A DNA stretch of 64,000 nt from Rossellomorea marisflavi. Its GTDB lineage: Bacteria > Bacillota > Bacilli > Bacillales > Bacillaceae_B. Made by a program: the position numbers and the translations under genes. Shown in pieces: positions 1 to 5,952 of this stretch. The notes under the pieces were generated by a model, which had not been told where the DNA came from, searched no databases, and saw nothing but the letters and a program-made list of their open reading frames with translations. The DNA lies in the NCBI RefSeq assembly GCF_001274775.1, contig NZ_LGUE01000001.1:1210334-1274333 (forward strand), in the 5' to 3' direction. Each line of letters starts with the position of its first letter. Position 1 is the stretch's first letter.

Positions 1-70
1 TAGAATTCACTTCTACGGCATGCTCAAAACTTTAGGCATCTAAAATCCCCCTTCATGGGCGTGCTGTTCA

Positions 71-98
71 ACCCGAATCGTCTTTTTTGCATAGGGTA
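71..98 (+). promoter_or_regulatory. Sigma-K-type promoter of the epimerase gene
   Basis: AC at 71-72, a 17 bp spacer, then CATAGGGTA at 90-98. This is a full match to the sigma-K consensus AC-N16/17-CATAnnnTA. The expected start of transcription near 105 lies just before the ribosome binding site at 107-114, so the leader would be very short. The match is read directly; the sigma factor assignment is inference. Confidence 0.6.
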
Positions 99-119
99 TT
101 AAAAACAGAGGTGAACTCT

Positions 120-1025
120 ATGGAAAAAGCAATTGTAACCGGTGGAGCGGGTTTCATCGGCTCTCATCTCGCTGACAATTTAATCAAAGAGGGATTGGAC
201 GTTCATATCATCGATGATCTAAGCAGCGGAAAAGTAAAGCATCTGCCTGCTGCCGCTTCGTTTCATCAGGTGGATATAAGATCTCAAGAAGCAAGGGAAC
301 TTATCACTTCCATTAAACCGGATGTCATCTATCATCTTGCAGCACAAGCAGATGTGAACCGATCATTGAATGACCCGCACACGGATATGTCGGTGAATGT
401 GGGGGGCACGATCAACATCCTGGAAGCGTGCAGGAATTTGTCCCTGAAGAAATTTGTCTTTTCCTCTACTTCTGCTGTATACGGAAATTCATCCGAGTCT
501 GTGCTCACAGAGGGTATGCCTGCTTCTCCCCTTTCATTTTATGGCCTCTCCAAGCTAGCAGCTGAACGATATATCACCCTCTATCACGACCTCTTCTCTA
601 TCCCTTACACTATATTGAGATATGGAAACGTATATGGTCCTAGACAGACGGCAAAAGGGGAAGGCGGTGTCATCGCAGTCTTTACCGACAAACTCTCTAA
701 AGGAGAATCGTTAAAGGTGAATGGAGACGGATTGCAGACGAGGGACTATGTATATGTGCAAGACATCGTTTCTGCCAACATGGCGGCTGGGAGGGCTCCG
801 GATGTGGGAACGTTCGTGGTAGGGACCGGTATCCCCACATCACTGCTCGACGTTATCAAGATCCTTGAGACTACCACAGGGGAATCCATCCCCTATGTCC
901 ACGGGCAGGATCGGCCGGGGGATATTAAACACAGCTGTCTGGATCCGGCTTTAATCAACCGGATCCTGGGCTGGACTCCCCGGTACAACATGGACATGGG
1001 CATTTCCGAAACGCTCCGTCGATAA
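120..1025 (+). CDS. NAD-dependent epimerase/dehydratase (extended SDR, UDP-glucose 4-epimerase-like)
   Basis: A 301-residue cytoplasmic nucleotide-sugar enzyme of the extended short-chain dehydrogenase family. The N-terminus has the Rossmann motif GGAGFIGSH. The catalytic pair is in the YGLSK segment near the middle, followed by YGNVYGPRQ, which is typical of UDP-glucose/GDP-mannose epimerase-dehydratases. The exact sugar cannot be told. The start is the ATG at 120 behind AGAGGTGA (107-114); a TTG at 87 in the same frame has no ribosome binding site. It faces a glycosyltransferase gene across a shared terminator, and a sigma-K-like promoter lies upstream. It probably supplies an activated sugar for a spore-surface glycan. 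Confidence 0.85.
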   Translation: MEKAIVTGGAGFIGSHLADNLIKEGLDVHIIDDLSSGKVKHLPAAASFHQVDIRSQEARELITSIKPDVIYHLAAQADVNRSLNDPHTDMSVNVGGTINILEACRNLSLKKFVFSSTSAVYGNSSESVLTEGMPASPLSFYGLSKLAAERYITLYHDLFSIPYTILRYGNVYGPRQTAKGEGGVIAVFTDKLSKGESLKVNGDGLQTRDYVYVQDIVSANMAAGRAPDVGTFVVGTGIPTSLLDVIKILETTTGESIPYVHGQDRPGDIKHSCLDPALINRILGWTPRYNMDMGISETLRR

Positions 1026-1084
1026 TGGAATGACAGAGATCATCCACTCCCATTACCCGATAGGAACAAATCATTCGTAATGGT

Positions 1085-1172
1085 CATTAAAGAAATGAAA
1101 AAACCCGAACTCCTTTGCCTGATAAAAGGAGTTCGGGTTTTACTATGACTACAATATGTTTATCCCAGCCGC
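1085..1172. repeat. Dispersed hairpin repeat, copy 1
   Basis: This stretch shares its layout and much of its sequence with 33,766-33,858. Both have CATTAAA upstream, a CCCGAA...TTCGGG hairpin, the tail TTTTACTATGACTA and then a (A/G)TGTTT(A/G)TC(C/T)CAGCC block. The tip of the stem differs between copies but stays paired in each. It ends a few bases from the glycosyltransferase stop codon. Confidence 0.7.
1101..1140. terminator. Bidirectional intrinsic terminator between convergent genes
   Basis: A near-perfect hairpin: AAACCCGAACTCCTTT pairs with AAAGGAGTTCGGGTTT across a short loop, with A and T runs on both sides. It separates the epimerase gene (+) from the glycosyltransferase gene (-). 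It is also the core of a dispersed repeat. Confidence 0.85.
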
Positions 1173-1175
1173 CTT

Positions 1176-1874
1176 CTATTTTTTCCGTCTGGGAGATTGG
1201 AAGAGTTTGCTGTACGTTTGTTGAATCTGTTGTGCTTCATTTGCTATCCCGCCTGCAAAACGGGCCGTACCCATCCCCGGGTGCACACGGTATAACACGA
1301 GGGATTCGTCAAAGTAATGCATGGGCGTAAACAAACTGAGTCGGCACCACATTTCATAATCCTGTGCAAATTTATATCCTTCATCAAACCAGCCTGCCTG
1401 CTTCATGAGAGAAATTTCTGCCATGACCGTACACCCATTCACCGGGCACCCTTGAAGCAGCCGCTGCTTGAATGTCCCATGCCTCATGGGGGCAGAACGT
1501 ATCTCGCTAATGATCGTATTGTTTGAGTCAACCGTTTTAAATGCCGTATAGGAGAGTCTTGATCCATTCCTCTGCATGAACGTCACTTGCTTTTGTATTT
1601 TATCCGCGACAAATTGATCATCGGAGCTCAGCCAGGCGAAGTAATGACCCGTTGCATGCCGCAACCCTTCATTTAGAGCCGAAGCCGTTCCTCCGTTTGA
1701 TTTCCGGATGTATTTGATTCGGTGTCTGTAAGGGTTGATCTTCTCGGTGAACTTGGTAGAACCATCGTCCACTACAATGACTTCAATATCAGGATAGGTT
1801 TGGTGGATGGCACTTCGTATCGCCTGGTCGACATATGGACAATTGTAAAATGGGATGATGATTGAGACTTTCAC
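1176..1874 (-). CDS. Family 2 glycosyltransferase
   Basis: A 232-residue GT-A fold glycosyltransferase. It has the N-terminal signature SIIIPFYN, the nucleotide-binding VVDDGST near residue 40, NGGTASALNEG, the DXD-like SSDD near residue 85 and a DYEMWCRL motif near residue 170, a common acceptor/catalytic region in GT2. There are no membrane segments, and it is shorter than multidomain GT2 enzymes. The start is GTG at 1,874 behind GAGGTGA; the adjoining ATG runs straight into a stop. A CATATAGTA box upstream fits a sigma-K -10 but has no matching -35. It probably works with the facing epimerase on spore or cell-surface glycan; acceptor unknown. Confidence 0.85.
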   Translation of the reverse strand: MKVSIIIPFYNCPYVDQAIRSAIHQTYPDIEVIVVDDGSTKFTEKINPYRHRIKYIRKSNGGTASALNEGLRHATGHYFAWLSSDDQFVADKIQKQVTFMQRNGSRLSYTAFKTVDSNNTIISEIRSAPMRHGTFKQRLLQGCPVNGCTVMAEISLMKQAGWFDEGYKFAQDYEMWCRLSLFTPMHYFDESLVLYRVHPGMGTARFAGGIANEAQQIQQTYSKLFQSPRRKK

Positions 1875-1904
1875 ATAATCACCTCTTTCCTGCTTGTCTC
1901 CCTA

Positions 1905-1913
1905 TACTATATG
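1905..1913 (-). promoter_or_regulatory. Possible sigma-K -10 box of the glycosyltransferase gene
   Basis: CATATAGTA on the minus strand matches CATAnnnTA exactly and is placed about 30 bases before the GTG start. No AC dinucleotide lies 16-17 bp upstream; the nearest is at 21 bp. The assignment is weak. Confidence 0.3.
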
Positions 1914-1987
1914 CATAGAGTCGTTAACCCGCTTGTGCGTTTCACCGTCTCTCGTAATCTACCCTCTCAATTAATACGACAAATGGG

Positions 1988-2011
1988 AAAAAGAGTGCAA
2001 TGGCACTCTTA
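1988..2011 (-). terminator. Intrinsic terminator after the M67 peptidase gene
   Basis: AAGAGTGC and GCACTCTT form an 8 bp stem with a 4-base loop, followed on the minus strand by TTTCCC. It overlaps the TAA stop at 2,009-2,011. Confidence 0.7.
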
Positions 2012-2419
2012 TTCCACAATGATGGTCAAATGCATGACCTGCCTTCCACGGATTCTGTAGCAGCGGATCCCTTCTTCCGCTCCTCCAACGGAAATGATGA
2101 AATAGAACACATCTGGTGCATGATCGATATCATCTTGAGAAGGGACGGGCAGTCCATTCGGATGAGAATGGTATAATCCGATAAATGCCTCATTTTGTTC
2201 ATTCATTTCCCTGACCGCACGTTCCTTTTCCGCTTCATCAATGGCAAAGGAAAACGGGGTCGGTTCGGTATTTCTCATCGGCCATACCCTTGTGCATTTG
2301 GATCCGCTTCCTGATAAGAGTCCGCATGCTTCATTCGGCATGGAAGATTTCGCCTCCAGGATCAACCTGCTATAGAGATTCTTTGAAAGAAAGACTGACT
2401 CTTTACGCGTTGCACCCAC
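2009..2419 (-). CDS. M67 family (JAMM/MPN+) metallopeptidase
   Basis: A 136-residue single-domain JAMM protein. The zinc signature is complete: an upstream glutamate in NEACG near residue 30, then HSHP near residue 83 followed by the PSQDD segment that supplies the serine and aspartate ligands. Members of the family are zinc isopeptidases or peptidases; no substrate is evident. The start is uncertain: the GTG at 2,419 has AAAGGG only one base away. It overlaps by 17 bases the end of a 44-codon ORF, so translational coupling is likely. It is the last gene of the unit coiled-coil/44-codon ORF/M67. Confidence 0.8.
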   Translation of the reverse strand: MGATRKESVFLSKNLYSRLILEAKSSMPNEACGLLSGSGSKCTRVWPMRNTEPTPFSFAIDEAEKERAVREMNEQNEAFIGLYHSHPNGLPVPSQDDIDHAPDVFYFIISVGGAEEGIRCYRIRGRQVMHLTIIVE

Positions 2420-2537
2420 ACCCTTTAAACTTGAACTTGGTGCGCTCTGCTGCGATTTTTTCCCTTTGTTCTTTTTTGATGCCGATGGGTATGCTTTTTT
2501 TCTGTCTGTATATTTGGTTTTGATCTTTTTTCATCAT
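2403..2537 (-). CDS. Small basic protein of 44 residues, unknown function
   Basis: An ORF beginning with two ATG codons (2,537 and 2,534) behind GGGGGTGA at good spacing, ending at TAA 2,405-2,403. The product is lysine/arginine/glutamine-rich and ends in GCGCNA with two cysteines. It starts 23 bases after the coiled-coil gene stop and its last codons overlap the M67 start in another frame. The ribosome binding site is better than that of M67, so it may serve as a coupling ORF or encode a small spore protein. No homology is recognised. Confidence 0.5.
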   Translation of the reverse strand: MMKKDQNQIYRQKKSIPIGIKKEQREKIAAERTKFKFKGCGCNA

Positions 2538-2560
2538 GGTGGTTCACCCCCTTCCATGGG

Positions 2561-3622
2561 TCATCGGAAGTACTTTTGCGGATTGAACATCGTCTTCTTG
2601 GAATCGGAGGGCAAGGGAATGTTTCCATACTCATCAAATTCCGGGTTCACCTGCGGGACTTCCGCTTTCTTCTGGGATTTCATCTGGTTATACAGATCAT
2701 TTTTTTTGTTCGATTGTTGTTTGATCCTACTTTTTAATGCTTCAATCTCAGATTCCAATTCAAGTTCCCTTGCACTTTGTTTAGGAGCACTTTGTTGCTG
2801 ATCATGCAGAAGGGTGATTTCCCTTTCGAGCTCCCCTTCCCGCTCCTTGAAGTGGTCGATCTGTTGCTTCAGGCTTTGGATTTCTTCCTCATAATAGGTT
2901 TCAATTTTATTGATTTCTTCCTGGATCTTCTTCACTTCGGTGAGATGGTTTTGAGCCGATTCGTTTATGCTTTGCTGCTCGGCTATCGCACCCTTCACTT
3001 CTGTGAACTTTGCTGAATACTCTCGTAGCTGCTCATCGATTTCCTCCAGCCTCCTTAAGATCTCAACATTCATTTCGGCGTGCTCCCTACCGGATAAAAA
3101 ATGCCACATCGTATATCTCCACCTTTCCGAATGAGATTTCAGCTGTTGATAAAACAGCTCCACCATCTTTATATTCGTCTCCAACCCCATGAGGATACCA
3201 CCGCAGTCAATCCTGACAACACTACTGGAGGGAGTCTCATATACGAGCTTAACCAGCCTCTCCTTCACTGCTTTCAGCATTTCGGGACCCTTGTTCTCGA
3301 TCATGATGACTTCCACTGGAGGGGTCGATGGCCCTCCTCCTTTCACTCTCTCCTGATGAATCGTTTCCTTTAGCTGCTCCATTTTTCTTTTCAGGGTAAG
3401 GATCACCTCTCCTTGCTCCCTTTCCCTGGTCTTCCATTCTTTCAATTGAGCCTGGAGGGATTCAACAACCCGGCGGCCACCTGCTTCCTCCTGCATCCTT
3501 GCTCTCTCGATACGGCCTGGATCGTGTTCCGCCAATTCCCCGAACAGTGACTCCACCTCTTCTGAAATGAGCTTGATATCACCCAATGCCTTCAATGCCT
3601 CTCCTTCACCTTTATCCACCAT
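2561..3622 (-). CDS. Coiled-coil protein of unknown function
   Basis: A 353-residue soluble protein. Charged heptad-like segments occupy roughly residues 30-100 and 190-320. Between them is a more globular stretch containing RIDCGG and a Trp/Tyr/His-rich segment, and the C-terminus is short and proline/asparagine-rich. The frame is open back to 3,718, but the first 32 codons cover an intrinsic terminator. The ATG at 3,622 has GGAGG at ideal spacing and a sigma-K-like promoter at 3,652-3,678, so I start there. It lies downstream of the cysteine-rich protein gene and leads the unit that ends with M67. The function is not recognised; a spore-coat or exosporium scaffold is a guess from context. 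Confidence 0.7.
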   Translation of the reverse strand: MVDKGEGEALKALGDIKLISEEVESLFGELAEHDPGRIERARMQEEAGGRRVVESLQAQLKEWKTREREQGEVILTLKRKMEQLKETIHQERVKGGGPSTPPVEVIMIENKGPEMLKAVKERLVKLVYETPSSSVVRIDCGGILMGLETNIKMVELFYQQLKSHSERWRYTMWHFLSGREHAEMNVEILRRLEEIDEQLREYSAKFTEVKGAIAEQQSINESAQNHLTEVKKIQEEINKIETYYEEEIQSLKQQIDHFKEREGELEREITLLHDQQQSAPKQSARELELESEIEALKSRIKQQSNKKNDLYNQMKSQKKAEVPQVNPEFDEYGNIPLPSDSKKTMFNPQKYFR

Positions 3623-3651
3623 CGCCAACACCTCCACCAATCCATTTCCTT

Positions 3652-3678
3652 CATCATATGTACAGATTCTCTCCATGT
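3652..3678 (-). promoter_or_regulatory. Sigma-K-like promoter of the coiled-coil gene
   Basis: On the minus strand AC (3,678-3,677), a 16 bp spacer, then CATATGATG (3,660-3,652). This fits AC-N16-CATAnnnT with G in place of the last A. It sits directly after a terminator and about 30 bases before the chosen ATG. Confidence 0.5.
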
Positions 3679-3679
3679 T

Positions 3680-3711
3680 AAAAAAAGGAGGGAGAGTTTC
3701 CCCTCTCTCCC
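3680..3711 (-). terminator. Intrinsic terminator after the cysteine-rich protein gene
   Basis: On the minus strand GGGAGAG (3,711-3,705) pairs with CTCTCCC (3,696-3,690), followed shortly by a run of seven T. It begins within 10 bases of the stop codon at 3,718-3,720. Confidence 0.75.
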
Positions 3712-3717
3712 TAATCA

Positions 3718-4899
3718 TTAGCCGTTCAATAGGTCATTGAATGTTTGACACTCGCTGAACTCAACGAGGGCTTCTACTACTCCACTGTCGAAAATAACGG
3801 CATTGGCAGTGTTACGAAGGATCAGGCGGAAGCCTTCAGCAATCGGTCCAAGCAAGCCTGTGAAAATTTGAAGTTCGTAGAACAATTGCTCAGGTGCGCC
3901 GTCGAAGTAGCGGATCCCTTCTCCGACTGCAGTCAATGCATCTGTACCACATGTTACGCGGTCGATTGAAGACGGGTTGAAGCTGAAGCTGAAGTCCGGT
4001 TGGAATCCAGTAGCAGTCGGTGCAGGAGTCGGTCCGACCTCAGTATCAACAAAGGAGTAAGACCATGTGCTGTCCCCAAGGGAACATTCTTGACAGATTT
4101 CCGCTCTGAGAGTGGATAGACCTGTAACAAGTTCTGCTGCTGCTCCGGTACCGAATGTGGCTTCGGTATCTTCATTTCTTGCAAGAGCTGTACCTTGGCA
4201 CTCACAGTTGGCAACCGGGAACAAGCCAGGGCATTGACGTGGGAACTCAAGAAGGCTCAGGTCACACTGAAGTTGCTCTTCTGGTACTGGAATGTTATTT
4301 GGACGTGGGAAGCAGAACTTAGCCAATACTTCCAACTTCACAGGGAATTCCACTTGAACATCTTTACAAAGGACAACACGAAGCGGAATCATCGGTCCGA
4401 ATGGATCTGGTCCCATAAGGACGCCACCGGAAGAGGCGATGACTTGCGTTGCACGGATGTTCAGGTTGGCATTCGTGATGCCAGTCGGCACACAAAGCAT
4501 GATTTCATCAGTGAATTGAGTGCGGACTGTGAACGTACAAGCTGGTACACCTGCGATTAGGATGGTGACTTCAACTGGAACTGTCCATACAATCAGGACG
4601 CGGCCAGGGTTACCATTTTCAAGGATGGTACCAGTCACACTGACGCTAGCAGGATCAACCGGAGCTGTCTGTACTTCCACACGTTGACCGGCCGCTAGTG
4701 CTGCACTGACGGCTGCACGGCAGTCTTCATCAGGGATGAAGTTTTTGTTTTCGTATCGATTGGCATAAAACACCCAATCATACACTTTGTCGACACGAAT
4801 ACATTCTGGAGCAAGATCATTTGGATCCAATGGAATTGGGGATGGTGATGGTGTTGGCGTAGGAGTCTGGGAACCCCTAAGTTGTTTACGCTTATTCAA
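3718..4899 (-). CDS. Cysteine-rich protein with Thr/Pro-Ser/Pro N-terminus, putative spore-surface protein
   Basis: A 393-residue protein with no signal peptide or membrane segment. After a short basic head comes a TPTPTPSPSP run (about residues 12-21). A domain with KVYDWVFYANRYENK and paired cysteines follows to about residue 215, resembling in style the beta-rich cysteine proteins of Bacillus spore layers. A second beta-rich domain lies at about 230-393. There are 14 cysteines, including NCEC and an EIC/QEC pair, which suggests disulphide cross-linking after mother-cell lysis. The start is TTG at 4,899 behind AAGGAAGGA. A sigma-K-like promoter lies at 4,943-4,969 and a terminator follows the stop. 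The family is not recognised with certainty; spore coat, exosporium or appendage is inference. Confidence 0.7.
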   Translation of the reverse strand: MNKRKQLRGSQTPTPTPSPSPIPLDPNDLAPECIRVDKVYDWVFYANRYENKNFIPDEDCRAAVSAALAAGQRVEVQTAPVDPASVSVTGTILENGNPGRVLIVWTVPVEVTILIAGVPACTFTVRTQFTDEIMLCVPTGITNANLNIRATQVIASSGGVLMGPDPFGPMIPLRVVLCKDVQVEFPVKLEVLAKFCFPRPNNIPVPEEQLQCDLSLLEFPRQCPGLFPVANCECQGTALARNEDTEATFGTGAAAELVTGLSTLRAEICQECSLGDSTWSYSFVDTEVGPTPAPTATGFQPDFSFSFNPSSIDRVTCGTDALTAVGEGIRYFDGAPEQLFYELQIFTGLLGPIAEGFRLILRNTANAVIFDSGVVEALVEFSECQTFNDLLNG

Positions 4900-4942
4900 A
4901 CAAATCCTTCCTTTCGTCTACATGAATATTTATTTAACACTA

Positions 4943-4969
4943 CATCCTATGGGGGCATCGCGAATCGGT
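4943..4969 (-). promoter_or_regulatory. Sigma-K-like promoter of the cysteine-rich protein gene
   Basis: On the minus strand AC (4,969-4,968), 16 bp, then CATAGGATG (4,951-4,943), about 45 bases before the TTG start. It has the same G-for-A change in the last -10 position as the dpaA and coiled-coil promoters. Confidence 0.5.
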
Positions 4970-5254
4970 ATAGAGAAAACACCTAGATTCCCCAAAAAAA
5001 ATATAAACGGCATGATTTTCAGCATGTAAAAAAAAGGCGCAGCCCCCCTGACACCTATCCAACAATTTTCCATTGGACGTGCATAGGATGTAAAAGGAAG
5101 GTGAAGAACAACCTCTTATGAATGGATTCCATACATGCGCCCGCATCGGGAATAACAATGGTCGCATCATTCAAAGAGATGATGAGAATGAATAAGAATG
5201 GTTAAACGTTTACGCTTAGAATGAATATTCGTGTGCGGATAAAAATATAGAAAG

Positions 5255-5290
5255 AAAGCCGTGTAAACGCTGGGAAGTTTACACGGCTTT
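5255..5290. terminator. Hairpin terminator inside the 4,900-5,368 interval
   Basis: AAAGCCGTGTAAAC (5,255-5,268) pairs perfectly with GTTTACACGGCTTT (5,277-5,290), with T-rich sequence beyond either side. It does not follow any called gene on either strand, so it would end an uncalled transcript or insulate the gene at 5,369. Confidence 0.65.
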
Positions 5291-5303
5291 ATTCATTGGA
5301 TGG

Positions 5304-5331
5304 ACGAATGACCCGGTTCATACATATATAT
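5304..5331 (+). promoter_or_regulatory. Possible sigma-K-like promoter of the plus-strand coiled-coil gene
   Basis: AC at 5,304-5,305, 17 bp, CATATATAT at 5,323-5,331. The last two -10 bases are AT rather than TA. An overlapping CATACAT could instead be a sigma-E -10, but no sigma-E -35 is evident. Confidence 0.3.
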
Positions 5332-5368
5332 AGAAGTAAAAGAAACCAGCGAAAAAGAGGTGACCCGC

Positions 5369-5884
5369 ATGAATCGGCTCGATCCCATCCAGCTCAATCA
5401 GCTGATCATCCATTATAAATCGGAAATGCAAAGGTTCAAACAGGAATATGAAGAATTGGAGTCCACTTCATCAAGAAAGGCAATCCTGTCACTGAAGCGC
5501 CAAATCGAGGAGCTGAAGGAAGTAAACCGGCAGCTGACCGAACGAAGCGCCAAGGAAGACATCGCACGCCACAGCCTCTCTTTCCTTATCAGGGATAATG
5601 AAGACATCGTGAAGAACGATAAGGCGGAGATCGAAAGACTGAAAGAGACAGTCCTACAACTGGAGGCAGAACTCGCGAAGGAAAGGCATCACAAGGAATC
5701 AACACACGGAGAGTTTACAAAGATCATTGATGAGAAGAATGAAGAGATCAGGAAGTTGATCACCTCTATAAACGAGGAAAAGAAAAGACAAAACGAAGTA
5801 GCCGAGGCCCTGGAACGCTTGAAGCAAAGATTCCTGGCTCTAAAAGCGGGTTACATGAGAAGCATGCAACGTGGTCAGCGATGA
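5369..5884 (+). CDS. Coiled-coil protein of unknown function
   Basis: A 171-residue protein that is almost wholly predicted coiled coil. Heptads rich in Glu, Lys, Leu and Ile run from about residue 15 to 160, and the tail is basic (YMRSMQRGQR). There is no cysteine, signal peptide or membrane segment. The start is the ATG at 5,369 behind GAGGTGA; the in-frame GTG at 5,360 lies inside that site. It is divergent from the cysteine-rich protein gene and convergent with korB, sharing a terminator. No family is recognised. It is similar in type, though not evidently in sequence, to the 353-residue coiled-coil protein on the other side of the cysteine-rich gene. Confidence 0.7.
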   Translation: MNRLDPIQLNQLIIHYKSEMQRFKQEYEELESTSSRKAILSLKRQIEELKEVNRQLTERSAKEDIARHSLSFLIRDNEDIVKNDKAEIERLKETVLQLEAELAKERHHKESTHGEFTKIIDEKNEEIRKLITSINEEKKRQNEVAEALERLKQRFLALKAGYMRSMQRGQR

Positions 5885-5916
5885 GCAGAGCCGGATGTTC
5901 CGATCTGTGCACATAA

Positions 5917-5952
5917 AGAAACCGGACTCTTCCGTGAGAGCCCGGTTTGTTT
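5917..5952. terminator. Bidirectional terminator between the coiled-coil gene and korB
   Basis: AAACCGG and CCGGTTT, with an inner CTCT/AGAG pairing, form the stem. T-rich sequence follows on both strands. It lies between two convergent stop codons. Confidence 0.75.

Larger units (their letters stand above)
4900..5368. other. Gene-poor interval between divergent spore-locus genes
   Basis: It holds the minus-strand sigma-K-like promoter, an 11-base inverted pair CATAGGATGTA (about 5,081-5,091 on plus; 4,941-4,951 on minus), a perfect hairpin at 5,255-5,290 and the promoter region of the plus-strand coiled-coil gene. The only start with a nearby AAGGAAGGTGA is a 25-codon ORF at 5,118-5,195, whose spacing is poor. 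I do not call a gene here. Confidence 0.5.

Noticed and set aside
1..86. Possible gene end at the left edge
   Set aside because: No frame with support is visible in the first 70 bases; only the promoter region of the epimerase gene can be defended.
3623..3718. A 32-residue N-terminal extension of the 353-residue coiled-coil protein
   Set aside because: It covers an intrinsic terminator and a promoter-like site; the internal ATG has the better ribosome binding site.
4940..5170. A 76-codon minus-strand frame in the spore-locus intergenic region
   Set aside because: It has no ribosome binding site at its start, runs through the sigma-K-like promoter of the next gene and shows no protein-like features.
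5118..5195. A 25-codon plus-strand ORF
   Set aside because: The upstream AAGGAAGGTGA is about 13 bases from the ATG, too far for a good start; kept only as part of a finding.
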